64,000 nt of DNA, from positions 124,001 through 188,000 of the forward strand of contig QHVH01000003.1 of the NCBI GenBank assembly GCA_003222245.1. The letters are read 5' to 3'. This DNA is from Blastocatellia bacterium AA13. Lineage in GTDB: Bacteria > Acidobacteriota > Blastocatellia > UBA7656. Positions 43,982-52,988 of this stretch are shown piece after piece (the stretch's first letter is position 1; each line of letters opens with the position of its first letter). A model generated the notes under the pieces. It saw only the letters and a program-made list of their open reading frames with translations, did no database searches and had not been told where the DNA came from. A program made the position numbers and the translations under genes.

Positions 43982-46900
43982 ATGCGCAGGAAATTCTTCA
44001 TAGCTCTACTCACGGCACTGGGACTCGTCATCATATCAATCGTTGCGGTCGTCGTTTATCTTCGCAGCGGCCGGCTCGATATCTTTATTCACGATCAGAT
44101 CGTGCAGGCGCTTGCCGAGCGCGGCATAATCGCCGAAATCGATACCACTCATCTCGACCTGCGCGGCTATCGCGTCACGCTCGAAGGGATCAGGCTGCTT
44201 CTTGAAAAAGATCGAAGGCTGCTCGCATCGGCGGACCGTCTTACCACCGATTTTTCAGTAACCGATTATCTGCGGCAGAGGATCAGCATTACGTCGGTTG
44301 AGCTCACGAATCCGCACGTCTTCATCGAATACGATGCGAACGGCGTTTCGAACCTTGATCAGCTCAAGACGCCTGAAGAGCGCGAAACCGGCCGCGAGGA
44401 CAACGTAAACTTTGCCTCCGCGACGCTGGACATCAACGGCGCAAAACTTAGTTTTAATGATCAAAAGAGAAACCTGGCGGCTGAAGTCAGCGAATTCAAA
44501 GTAGCTCTGACTCCAGCCGCGCGGATTGGAGTCGGGCGCTTCAATCACGATCTGAATCTCGAAATCCTGAACGCCGGCGGCGTATTCGAGGGACGCACGA
44601 TAAAGAGCATCGTGGCGTCGCTCAAGGCGCATGTTCAAGAGGACGGCAAACGCGCCTACAGCATAAAAGACATCGCCTTCAATGCGGGAACCGATCTCGG
44701 GACCTTGAATGTGACAGGGCAGGTCACAAAAGCCGAGGCTCTCAAGTATTCGGGCGACCTCCAGGCTTCGGTTCAGCTCAACCAGATCAGTAGAATTCTG
44801 ACTCCCGTCACTGGGATGAACGGAAGCGGCGCTTTGACGGGGCACGTCGAGGGCACGAACGCGGATTATCAATTCAATGGTGAAGCGGCTTCGACCGGAT
44901 TCACGATGTCGGATGTTCGGGTATCGGGTTTCCATGCGAAGACAAGCCTCAACGGTTCCGGTGAGACATATAAAGCGACGACCGATATTCGCTCCGAGAG
45001 CGCCGGCGCGAAGGATGCAAACGCCGAAAAGATCCAGCTTAGCGCCGTGCTCAAAGGTACCGGCGTTAATTTCGATGCCAGCGGGAAACTGGCTCTTGCA
45101 TCCGCCGGAAGCGACAAGATTCAGGTCCATGAAGTCAGCGCGCGCGTTGAAGCGACCCGCGATCGGGCGATTCTCTCCGACATAAAAGCGTCGATCCTGG
45201 GCGGCGCTATGACCGGCTCAACTACGATTGCGTACGGAGGCGGCGCTTCGAAAGTCGATCTGGCTTTTAATGCAATCGACCTGGGACAGGCTGCTGATGC
45301 CGCTTCGACGAAGGATGTATCCGTGAGCGGCAATGCCAATGGTACAGTGCAGCTCAGTTTTCCCGGGCTCAGGTTCGAGCAGGCAGCAGGTCGAATCGAA
45401 TCAGCTTTTGATGCTTCCATCGCTCCGCTCAAAGATGGAGCCGAGCGTTCACCGGTAAACGGGCAGCTCAGTCTCGTGGCCGCCGGGAGAGGCTTCACTA
45501 TAGAAAACGCGGTTGTTCATTCCCCGAAGAGCGAGGCGACCGCCACCGGCTCGATTGGGACTGACGGCGCTTTGTCGCTCGACGTTAACTTCAAGTCCGA
45601 TGACATGTCCGAGGTGCAGCGAGCACTCGATGCCTTTGGCCTGGTTCCCGCCGAGATCAACGATCAGTATGAATTTGTCGTGAATGAGTCGGGCGAGTTC
45701 ACCGGCCGCGTCAGCGGCAAACCGGACGCGATACAGGTCAGCGGCCGGCTTCAACTCGACAACCTGGAGGCGCACCGCGAAAAGATCGGCTCGTTCGAAG
45801 GCGAGATCACCTACGCACCCGCCCTGCTTCGCATCGACAACGGCAAGCTGTCCCGGCCCGACGGCTCACATGCCGAGTTTACCTTGAACGCCCCGCTCAA
45901 AGCGGAGAATGAGATTTCGGTACAGGCGAACATTTCGGAATTCGATCTCACCGCGCTCACGAAGATAGCGCAGCCGGGTTTTGAAGACTTCGTAGGCCGA
46001 GGATTTCTCACCGGCAAGATCGATTTGAGCGGACTACCCGGCCCTCGAACATTGAAGGGGTCCGCCGATATAACGCTGAAGGCTGCCGAGTTCGTAGTAC
46101 CTTCAACCGATTCGACCGATGATGAAACCGTCACAAAGCGATTCTCCGTGCCGGAATTCACCGGCCAGGTCACCATTGCCGATAGCGTGCTCAACGCACC
46201 GAATGTTCGACTCCAACTCGGCGACAGCGACATAAGCGGCAAGTTCACATTGAATCTCGACACCTATGCCTACTCGGTCGATGCCAAAGGCAACAACGTC
46301 GATCTGGGGCAGGTCGATCTCAGCGATAATCTCAAACTCGGCGGCACGGCAAACGTAACGATCACAAGCGAAGGCGAATGGGACAACTGGTCAAACGTAA
46401 AAGTAGACGCCGCTATTCGAGGTAAAGACGTCGTCATAAACGGCCGCCAGTTCGGCGACGCTTCTCTTGTCGCGTCGACACAGGGCGGCATACTAAAAGT
46501 CGATGCAACAGGGAAGGTACTTGAAGAGATGCGCACCATCAGCGGCACGGTCGACCTCCGCGACAAGGATGCGTATCCCGTCAACGCTCGGATCGACTTC
46601 ACGGATTCGGAGCTCGGTCCATACCTCGAGTTCATCTCACCGAAGCTCGCGGACGTTCAAGGAAAAGCCACCGGCAGCATTATCCTGAGCGGTCCTCTAA
46701 AAGACACCGATAAGATTCAAGCGGTCGCCCGCATAACGAAGCTCGACTTTGGAGGCTCGCTCGCCGAAGGACGCAACTACCGCCTCAAGAACGAAGGCGA
46801 CATCGTAATTAACGCTTCGCCGAAGGCGGTTACAGTCGAGCCGGTTACTTTCACGGGCGACGGAACAAGCATCGCGATCGCCGGCACGCTGTCCCTGACC

Positions 46901-48217
46901 GACGCTGCTGCTTCGAGCCTTACCCTCGACGGCGAGTTGAACCTGCGACTACTTTCTTCATTCACTCAAGTGCTCTACACGACCGGTGTCGCGAAGGTGA
47001 AATCATCGATAGTAGGCACGCTGGATTCGCCTCGGTTGTCAGGCACCGCGGAGCTTGCCGATGCCGGCGTGCGAATCCTGAATTTCCCGATCTCAATCGC
47101 GCATGGAAACGGCACGATACGGTTCACCGAAGATCAAGCGCTGGTCGAGAACTTCAAAGCTGCCGCGCCGGGCGGCGGCACGATCTCGATAGTCGGCGGG
47201 GCGGCTCTTTCTGGACTCGCGCCTGATCGATGGCGCATAGAGGCTGCCGCGGAACAGGTCAACATCGAGTATCCTCGAGACACGCAGACGCTCTTCGACG
47301 GCAATTTCGTTTTTCAAGGAAATCGTAAATTTCAAATCCTATCCGGAGACGTGAGAGTGCGCCGGGCCGCCTACACGAAAGACCTCACGCTCGCCGATCT
47401 GATCACGACCGGCGGACCTTTCGGAAAGGATTTTGTCGAAACCGGACCAGGAGGAGGCGGCGGTGGAGGCGGCGCAGCCACCTTATCGATCGACATGCGC
47501 ATCAGCGCCGATGACACGCTGATAGTGCGAAATAATCTGGCGGATGCCGCGGGCGGAGTATTCCTCAATCTGCGCGGGCCGCTCAGCGATCCGATCGCGA
47601 CCGGACGAGTGATGCTGACTCACGGAACGATTCAATTCCGCAACGACCGGTACGAGATCGATAGGGCGCTGATCACCTTTCCGCCGAACCGGGGCGCCGA
47701 GCCCGTGTTCGATGTTCAGGCCGAAGCGGATATCAGCGGGTATCACGTTACGATCAACTTTGACGGCGCCTCCAGCAAACTTCACACGCGATTGCGATCG
47801 GATCCCGAGCTGCCGGTGAACGATCTTGTGGCGCTGGTTCTGACGGGCCGTCCTTCAGGAGATACATCGACAGCCGCGGCAGCAGCTCAGACCGGCCTCG
47901 GACTGGCGCAGACGTTGTTGTCGGCTACGCTGTCCGAACAGATCGAGCGACAGACTCAGCGGCTGTTCGGTCTGAATCGCTTCTCGATCGATCCGCTTCT
48001 CGTGGGACGCGGCAGCGATCCAAGCGCACGGGTCACAATCGGCCAGCGAGTGACAAAGGATTTCACGATTACTTATTCGCAGAATCTCACGTCCGGGATT
48101 AACGGCTTGGATCGTGTTGTTCTGGTTGAATACCGGCTAAGCAACAAGCTCTCGATCATCGGAGTCCGCGACGAACGGGATATAGGCTTCGACATTCGCC
48201 TGAGGAAACGATTCTGA
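43982..48217 (+). CDS. tamB: TamB-domain (DUF490) translocation and assembly module protein
   Basis: 1411 residues. One N-terminal TM helix (LLTALGLVIISIVAVVVYLRS), then an AsmA-like start (FIHDQIVQALAERGIIAEIDTTHLDL) and a very long repetitive beta helix made of short strands (IKGTV-, LSGxL-type repeats). A poly-Gly linker (FVETGPGGGGGGGG) at about residues 1155-1165 precedes the C-terminal DUF490/TamB region (LRGPLSDPIATGRVMLTHGTIQFRNDRYEID) ending in SNKLSIIGVRDERDIGFDIRLRKRF. TamB-type proteins bridge the periplasm and carry phospholipid to, or aid protein insertion in, the outer membrane. It is followed directly by an Omp85 gene, as in tamAB operons. Confidence 0.92.
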   Translation: MRRKFFIALLTALGLVIISIVAVVVYLRSGRLDIFIHDQIVQALAERGIIAEIDTTHLDLRGYRVTLEGIRLLLEKDRRLLASADRLTTDFSVTDYLRQRISITSVELTNPHVFIEYDANGVSNLDQLKTPEERETGREDNVNFASATLDINGAKLSFNDQKRNLAAEVSEFKVALTPAARIGVGRFNHDLNLEILNAGGVFEGRTIKSIVASLKAHVQEDGKRAYSIKDIAFNAGTDLGTLNVTGQVTKAEALKYSGDLQASVQLNQISRILTPVTGMNGSGALTGHVEGTNADYQFNGEAASTGFTMSDVRVSGFHAKTSLNGSGETYKATTDIRSESAGAKDANAEKIQLSAVLKGTGVNFDASGKLALASAGSDKIQVHEVSARVEATRDRAILSDIKASILGGAMTGSTTIAYGGGASKVDLAFNAIDLGQAADAASTKDVSVSGNANGTVQLSFPGLRFEQAAGRIESAFDASIAPLKDGAERSPVNGQLSLVAAGRGFTIENAVVHSPKSEATATGSIGTDGALSLDVNFKSDDMSEVQRALDAFGLVPAEINDQYEFVVNESGEFTGRVSGKPDAIQVSGRLQLDNLEAHREKIGSFEGEITYAPALLRIDNGKLSRPDGSHAEFTLNAPLKAENEISVQANISEFDLTALTKIAQPGFEDFVGRGFLTGKIDLSGLPGPRTLKGSADITLKAAEFVVPSTDSTDDETVTKRFSVPEFTGQVTIADSVLNAPNVRLQLGDSDISGKFTLNLDTYAYSVDAKGNNVDLGQVDLSDNLKLGGTANVTITSEGEWDNWSNVKVDAAIRGKDVVINGRQFGDASLVASTQGGILKVDATGKVLEEMRTISGTVDLRDKDAYPVNARIDFTDSELGPYLEFISPKLADVQGKATGSIILSGPLKDTDKIQAVARITKLDFGGSLAEGRNYRLKNEGDIVINASPKAVTVEPVTFTGDGTSIAIAGTLSLTDAAASSLTLDGELNLRLLSSFTQVLYTTGVAKVKSSIVGTLDSPRLSGTAELADAGVRILNFPISIAHGNGTIRFTEDQALVENFKAAAPGGGTISIVGGAALSGLAPDRWRIEAAAEQVNIEYPRDTQTLFDGNFVFQGNRKFQILSGDVRVRRAAYTKDLTLADLITTGGPFGKDFVETGPGGGGGGGGAATLSIDMRISADDTLIVRNNLADAAGGVFLNLRGPLSDPIATGRVMLTHGTIQFRNDRYEIDRALITFPPNRGAEPVFDVQAEADISGYHVTINFDGASSKLHTRLRSDPELPVNDLVALVLTGRPSGDTSTAAAAAQTGLGLAQTLLSATLSEQIERQTQRLFGLNRFSIDPLLVGRGSDPSARVTIGQRVTKDFTITYSQNLTSGINGLDRVVLVEYRLSNKLSIIGVRDERDIGFDIRLRKRF

Positions 48218-51069
48218 AGCTCGCCATACGAATCAAACAGAATGGAGCAGACCGGCGGCCTCTACTTATTGCGGCCGTCTTTGCTGTTTCCTTTGTCGCG
48301 TCGGCGGTTAATGCAGCCGATTTGACGGAGTTCCTCGGAAAGCGCATCACGCGAGTCGACGTAATCGTGGAGGCAGCCGCCATAAGCGATTCGGCGGAGC
48401 TGCGCAGCCTCATCGACGTAGTAACCGATCAGGACTTCTCGCCTGTTCGAATTCACGATTCCCTTCTGCGCCTGTTCAATTCGGGGCTAGTCTCGAGCGC
48501 TCGTGTCGAGGCCGAACCGGCGGGTTCGGACGGCGTCGTTCTCAAGTTCGTCATAAAACCTCAGATCCACATTGAAGGCATTTCTTTCGCTGGCCCCACC
48601 ATCTTTCCGCCCGCGGAGTTGCGCGCTCGATTGAGCCAGCTCGATCTCGGTCAGAAGCTCTCCACCAATGTAGTCGTCCGGGGACAGAGCGAGCTGCAGG
48701 CCTTCTACGCCACGCGCGGCTACTATCAGGCGGCGGTCACCTCCGAATTCAAACTTGATCCGAGCGGAACCCGCGCTACGGTCGTGTACACGATCAATCC
48801 GGGCGAGCAAGCTCACATCTCATCGCTCGATTATAGCTTCTCCGGCGTGAAGCTTGATCTCTCCGAGATAAAGAAACACGCGATAGAACAGGGCAAGCCC
48901 TTTGCTCAACCCGACGTTCAGGACGAGGTCGATCGAATAGCCCAGGCGTATATAAAGAAGGACTACCTCGCGGTCAAGGTGACCAGCACGGTCAAACCCG
49001 ATCCCGCGGCGAATAGCGTCGCGATCGCGATGAAGATCGAGTCGGGCCCGAAGATCGCCGTCGATATCAAAGGGTTGAAGGTCGATGCAAGAAAGAAGCG
49101 GCTGTTCCCTTTCTATGAGCAGGGCGGAGTAGACGATTTCACTTTGGAGGAAGGGCGGCAGCGACTGCTCGACTATGCCCAGCGTCAGGGTTACTTCTTC
49201 GCGGAAGTGCACAAGCCCGACGTTCCCGATCTAACGGGACAACAGGCGCATCTGGAATACGTGGTCGAGCCGGGCCAGAAGTATCATCTGAAGGACATCG
49301 ATATAAAAGGTATCGAGGCCGTTCCGGTCGCGGATATAAGAGGCGAGTTGAAGTCCAAGGAATCGTCGGCGCTGCCGTTCGGGCTTGGGCGCGGCTTGAC
49401 CAGCAACGAACTGCTCAGGCAGGACGCGAACACGATACAGAAGAGGCTTCGCGAGCAAGGCTACAGACGCGCGCACGTCGACGTTCTTCGCGGCGTATCC
49501 GTCAGCGGCCAGTCGCTCTTTATCACTTTCGAAGTCAACCAGGGAGTGCGAACTCACATCGAGTCGATCGGGCTTGGCGGCAACAACGTATTCACCGTGG
49601 ATCAGCTCTCCGCGAAGATGAACATCAAGCCCGGCGATCCTTTTCTTTCAAGCAAGATCACGACCAATTCAGATCTCCTGGTCTCCGCCTACAGCAACGA
49701 GGGCTACGCTGCGGCCGAAGCCGCGCCTGAAATTGTCGACGAAGGCCGCGCGGAAAATCAGGATCGAGTACGCCTGAACTACAAGATTAATGAAGGCAAT
49801 CGCATCAAGATCCTTCACGTCGCCACGCACGGCACGGCGCATACGAATACGGATCGACTGAAGAAAGACTTTTATCTTTTTAAGGAAAGCGACTGGCTGC
49901 GAACCGAGGACCAACAAAAAACCGAGAGGGCCCTGTACGACACAAACGCCTTCACGTCCGTTTCAATCCACTCGGAACCGCTCGGGTTGGTGACGGAGGG
50001 GGTTGAGGAGCGCAACGTCACAGTAGATCTAGCGGAAGCGAAACGGTACCTGCTTATTTATGGATTCGGATTTCAATCGCGCACCGGTACGCTGACGATT
50101 CCCGGAGTCAGGGTTCTGCATGGCGCCCGAGGCCAGGTTCAGCTCACCGATACCAATATGTTCGGAAAGCTGTATACCGGCAGCGCGCAAATCCGAGTCG
50201 CCGAGGATGAGTTACTGGGACAGCTTTCGTTCAGCAACCCGCGGCCGTTCGGACTCAAATGGCCGCTGCTCCTGTCGTTGTTTGCCAGACGCCAGGCGGA
50301 AACGAGTTTCCGAACCGACAGATATACGGTGCTGGTTCAGACCGAACGTCGCCTCGCGGAAAACAGCGTCGTAATCTTCAACTACAACTTTGAACGAATT
50401 AGCATATCGGATCTTCGAGTCAGCGAGAGTGAAATCGAGCGCAATACCCGGCCCGTCAGGCTGGGACGGCTCGAAGCCAGCTACGCGCGCGATACCCGGG
50501 ACAGCGCGTTCGACGCCACTAAGGGAACGTTCACGGCGGCCAGCATCTCGCTCGCCTCGACTCTGATGGGCGGCACTGAACAGTTCATCAAGATGATCGC
50601 GGAGCACAGCCGCTATTACCGCGTGCCGAAGGTTCCGGCGATACTCTATTCGGTTTCGGGCCGGCTTGGGCTCGCTCAACCGTTTGGCGGGAAGGACACG
50701 CTGCCAATTTCGGAGCGGTTTTTCGCGGGAGGCGCGACTGATCTTCGAGGCTATGGGTTCGAACAAGCCGGGCCTCTCGATCCGGTCACCGGTCGGCCGA
50801 TCGGCGGAAATGCGCTCATCGTGCTGAAAAATGAGCTGCGATTCCCGATGTACGGATTGATCGGCGGCGCCGTATTCAGCGACACGGGCAACGTGTTCAG
50901 CAGACTCAGTGATTTCTCTCTGGGGAATATAACTGAGACGGTCGGATTCGGTTTGAGGATCAAGACGCCTATCGGGCCGCTACGATTCGATCTCGGGTTC
51001 CTCGTGCTCAGCAAGACGCCCGGCAAGGTTCAATCCAAGTTTCACATCAGCTTCGGGCAGAACTTCTAA
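48214..51069 (+). CDS. Omp85 (BamA/TamA) family outer-membrane protein, probable CUG start
   Basis: The frame stays open upstream of the first ordinary start (TTG 48322) but that would skip a textbook signal peptide (RRPLLIAAVFAVSFVASAVNAAD). No ATG, GTG or TTG occurs between the preceding in-frame stop and 48322. CTG at 48214 overlaps tamB's stop (CTGA) and has GAGGA 7 nt upstream, so I place the start there, giving 951 residues. Several POTRA repeats (residues about 40-560; e.g. FSGVKLDLSEIKKHAIEQGKP, DIDIKGIEAVPVADIRGELK) are followed by a 16-strand barrel with the conserved FFAGGATDLRGYGFEQAGP motif and a terminal Phe. Partner of TamB or a BamA homologue. Confidence 0.9.
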   Translation: MKLAIRIKQNGADRRPLLIAAVFAVSFVASAVNAADLTEFLGKRITRVDVIVEAAAISDSAELRSLIDVVTDQDFSPVRIHDSLLRLFNSGLVSSARVEAEPAGSDGVVLKFVIKPQIHIEGISFAGPTIFPPAELRARLSQLDLGQKLSTNVVVRGQSELQAFYATRGYYQAAVTSEFKLDPSGTRATVVYTINPGEQAHISSLDYSFSGVKLDLSEIKKHAIEQGKPFAQPDVQDEVDRIAQAYIKKDYLAVKVTSTVKPDPAANSVAIAMKIESGPKIAVDIKGLKVDARKKRLFPFYEQGGVDDFTLEEGRQRLLDYAQRQGYFFAEVHKPDVPDLTGQQAHLEYVVEPGQKYHLKDIDIKGIEAVPVADIRGELKSKESSALPFGLGRGLTSNELLRQDANTIQKRLREQGYRRAHVDVLRGVSVSGQSLFITFEVNQGVRTHIESIGLGGNNVFTVDQLSAKMNIKPGDPFLSSKITTNSDLLVSAYSNEGYAAAEAAPEIVDEGRAENQDRVRLNYKINEGNRIKILHVATHGTAHTNTDRLKKDFYLFKESDWLRTEDQQKTERALYDTNAFTSVSIHSEPLGLVTEGVEERNVTVDLAEAKRYLLIYGFGFQSRTGTLTIPGVRVLHGARGQVQLTDTNMFGKLYTGSAQIRVAEDELLGQLSFSNPRPFGLKWPLLLSLFARRQAETSFRTDRYTVLVQTERRLAENSVVIFNYNFERISISDLRVSESEIERNTRPVRLGRLEASYARDTRDSAFDATKGTFTAASISLASTLMGGTEQFIKMIAEHSRYYRVPKVPAILYSVSGRLGLAQPFGGKDTLPISERFFAGGATDLRGYGFEQAGPLDPVTGRPIGGNALIVLKNELRFPMYGLIGGAVFSDTGNVFSRLSDFSLGNITETVGFGLRIKTPIGPLRFDLGFLVLSKTPGKVQSKFHISFGQNF

Positions 51070-51070
51070 G

Positions 51071-51817
51071 ATGGTGATTCGTCATTTGTCACTGGTCGTT
51101 GATCATTGGTCACTGATTGTTGGTCATTGGTCATTGGTCGTTTGCCGATTCGGCGCGAGGGCGGTAACTCGATCAGTGATCTGTGCGTGCCTGACTCTCA
51201 CGCTTATTGCTTCGTGCAATGTTTTGGCGGCGCAGCAAGTCGTGGATCAGATAATGACGCTCGTCAATAATGAGATCATCACGCGCACCGATTTATTATG
51301 GAGCCTGGCAATGGATCCAAACGCTCCGAATCCCGCCGGCGTTGTGGACTCCGATACGATGAAGCAAAAGCTTGAGGTGATGATCGATGAACGGTTGATC
51401 TCACAGGAAGCGGCGCGAATTCCCGGAACCGAGGTTTCCCAGGAAGAAATCGCCAAAAAACGCGCCGAATTAATCAAACGCTTCCCGAACGAATCGGTAT
51501 TCAGACAGCGCGTCGAGTCCACCGGTCTAACCGCTGAACGGATAGACAAGCTCCTCGCGCAGCGCGTGCTCATCGATAAATTTATCGATTTCAGATTTCG
51601 GTCCTTCGCGTTTGTGTCCGATCAGGACGTCAAGAAATATTATGACGAAAAGATTGCTCCGGATATACGCGCGAAGGGCCAGGTGCCTCCGTCTCTGGAC
51701 GAGGTCAAGTCTCGGGTCACCGAAGTATTAAAGGCGGAAAAAATCGAGCAAGAGATCGACCGCTGGCTCCGTGAAGCCCGCCAACGCGCCGACATCGTTC
51801 AATTGGCCGAACCCTAG
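51071..51817 (+). CDS. SurA-N-like periplasmic chaperone, no PPIase domain
   Basis: 248 residues as listed, but the first about 30 derive from a repetitive GGTCATT-type tract, so the real start may be GTG 51176, just before a signal peptide or lipoprotein-like segment (VICACLTLTLIASCNVLAAQQ). The body is a SurA N-domain: VVDQIMTLVNNEIITRTDLLWSL, MKQKLEVMIDERLISQEAAR and QRVESTGLTAERIDKLLAQRVLIDKFI, plus a C-terminal helix (VKSRVTEVLKAEKIEQEIDRWL). Parvulin-type PPIase repeats are missing. It probably escorts outer-membrane proteins; its place right after the Omp85 gene supports this. Confidence 0.75.
   Translation: MVIRHLSLVVDHWSLIVGHWSLVVCRFGARAVTRSVICACLTLTLIASCNVLAAQQVVDQIMTLVNNEIITRTDLLWSLAMDPNAPNPAGVVDSDTMKQKLEVMIDERLISQEAARIPGTEVSQEEIAKKRAELIKRFPNESVFRQRVESTGLTAERIDKLLAQRVLIDKFIDFRFRSFAFVSDQDVKKYYDEKIAPDIRAKGQVPPSLDEVKSRVTEVLKAEKIEQEIDRWLREARQRADIVQLAEP
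51079..51143 (+). repeat. Degenerate GGTCATT-type short repeats
   Basis: Seven or so imperfect copies of a 7-10 bp unit (GTCATTTGTC, GGTCGTTGATC, ATTGGTCACT, TTGGTCATTGG and so on) crowd the 5' end of the surA-like frame. Not CRISPR: no regular spacers. Confidence 0.75.
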
Positions 51818-51863
51818 CTAAGCTAAGCAGCCTGCTGACTCCGTTGAGACCCCGTCATACCTC

Positions 51864-52352
51864 TCACCTCACCCGAGCATCTATCGCCGGTAATCTCGCG
51901 TTCGAAAAGAGGTGTACGTAGGCATAAACCTGCCCTCGATGATGGGCCGCATGACTCAGCGCCCTTAGCAGCAATTCCGATATCGTGCTCGGAGCGCCGT
52001 TTGGAAAATAAAGCGTCTTAGAGAGATCCTGATCCGTCATTTGCTCAAAGGCCAACCGGCGGACTCGCGCGGCCTCTTCGAGATATTCCGCGACAAGCGC
52101 GTGCGTTGAGAGGTGCTCTCTAAGAGTCCACTCGAAAGGGTCGTCCCAGAAATTACTGGTGATCCCGTTGAAGGTATATTCGACGACGGCCCCGATGTGA
52201 ACGATCAACTCGGCGCAGGAATAGACGCGAAGAAAGCTCGCGCTTTCGAACGGCTTCCAGTAGAGCCTGTCTTCAGGAATGAGATTCAGGACTTCAATCA
52301 AGTTACAGTGAAGCCGTTCAAATTCAGCGCTGAATGAATCGACGTTGCCCAC
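51864..52352 (-). CDS. DinB-family protein (third of three)
   Basis: 162 residues, GTG start. Helix 1 LHCNLIEVLNLIPEDRLYWKPF, helix 2 LIVHIGAVVEYTFNGI and helix 4 ALSHAAHHRGQVYAYVHLF give the three metal-binding histidines of the DinB fold. It follows the acyltransferase gene by 4 nt on the minus strand. Function unknown. Confidence 0.82.
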   Translation of the reverse strand: MGNVDSFSAEFERLHCNLIEVLNLIPEDRLYWKPFESASFLRVYSCAELIVHIGAVVEYTFNGITSNFWDDPFEWTLREHLSTHALVAEYLEEAARVRRLAFEQMTDQDLSKTLYFPNGAPSTISELLLRALSHAAHHRGQVYAYVHLFSNARLPAIDARVR

Positions 52353-52356
52353 TCGG

Positions 52357-52980
52357 TTATGAGCTCTCTTTCGAACCGGCTTCTCTTTCGACTTCCACTT
52401 CGCTTACGGCGCCGCCCTTCTTGCGATATTTCGTTCCACACGCCGAACAAGTTGCTTTTCCTTTTCCCTTCGCCTTCGGCTCCATATCCAGCTTGATCCC
52501 GCATCGGCACATCCAGCCGGCGAGCTTCCCCGGATTTCCGATAATCAGCGCGTAGTCCGGAACGTCTTTCGTCACAACCGAGCCGGCTCCAATAAACGCA
52601 TAACGGCCTATCGTGTTGCCGCACACAATCGTCGCGTTGGCTCCAATCGACGCGCCCTGTTTTACCAGCGTCTTCTTGTATTCGTCTTTTCGCACTATCT
52701 GGCTGCGCGGATTGATGACGTTGGTAAAGACCATCGACGGCCCGCAAAACACGTCATCTTCAAGCTCGACGCCCGTGTAGACCGACACGTTGTTTTGAAG
52801 CTTTACGTTGTCGCCGATTTTGACATCGGGAGAAATCACGACGTTTTGCCCTATGTTGCAGCCGCGCCCGATTTTTGAATTCGGCATTACGTGCGAGAAG
52901 TGCCATATCTTCGTTCCTTCTCCGATCTCACAGGGCTCGTCCACAAAACTCGATTCGTGTTTAAAGTAATTATTGCTCAT
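52357..52980 (-). CDS. Left-handed beta-helix N-acetyltransferase (WlbB/WbpD-like) with C-terminal zinc-ribbon-like tail
   Basis: 207 residues. Hexapeptide repeats fill residues 18-150 (IGEGTKIWHFSHVMPNSKIG, NVKLQNNVSVYTGVELEDDV, GASIGANATIVCGNTIGRYA). PSMVFTNVINPRSQ is the WbpD-family loop. Such enzymes acetylate a UDP-2-acetamido-3-amino uronate. After the helix comes WMCRCG, then CSACGTKYRKKGG: a zinc-ribbon-like tail found in WbpD relatives. Next to an oxidoreductase of the WlbA/WbpB type, consistent with one diacetamido-sugar pathway. Confidence 0.85.
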   Translation of the reverse strand: MSNNYFKHESSFVDEPCEIGEGTKIWHFSHVMPNSKIGRGCNIGQNVVISPDVKIGDNVKLQNNVSVYTGVELEDDVFCGPSMVFTNVINPRSQIVRKDEYKKTLVKQGASIGANATIVCGNTIGRYAFIGAGSVVTKDVPDYALIIGNPGKLAGWMCRCGIKLDMEPKAKGKGKATCSACGTKYRKKGGAVSEVEVEREAGSKESS

Positions 52981-52988
52981 CGCTCCCT

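Noticed and set aside
44255-45130. 291-aa minus-strand open frame inside tamB
   Set aside because: Shadow of the long tamB gene; composition is the mirror of its codons.
51079-51143. CRISPR array
   Set aside because: The units are 7-10 bp, contiguous and degenerate; no spacers of regular length.
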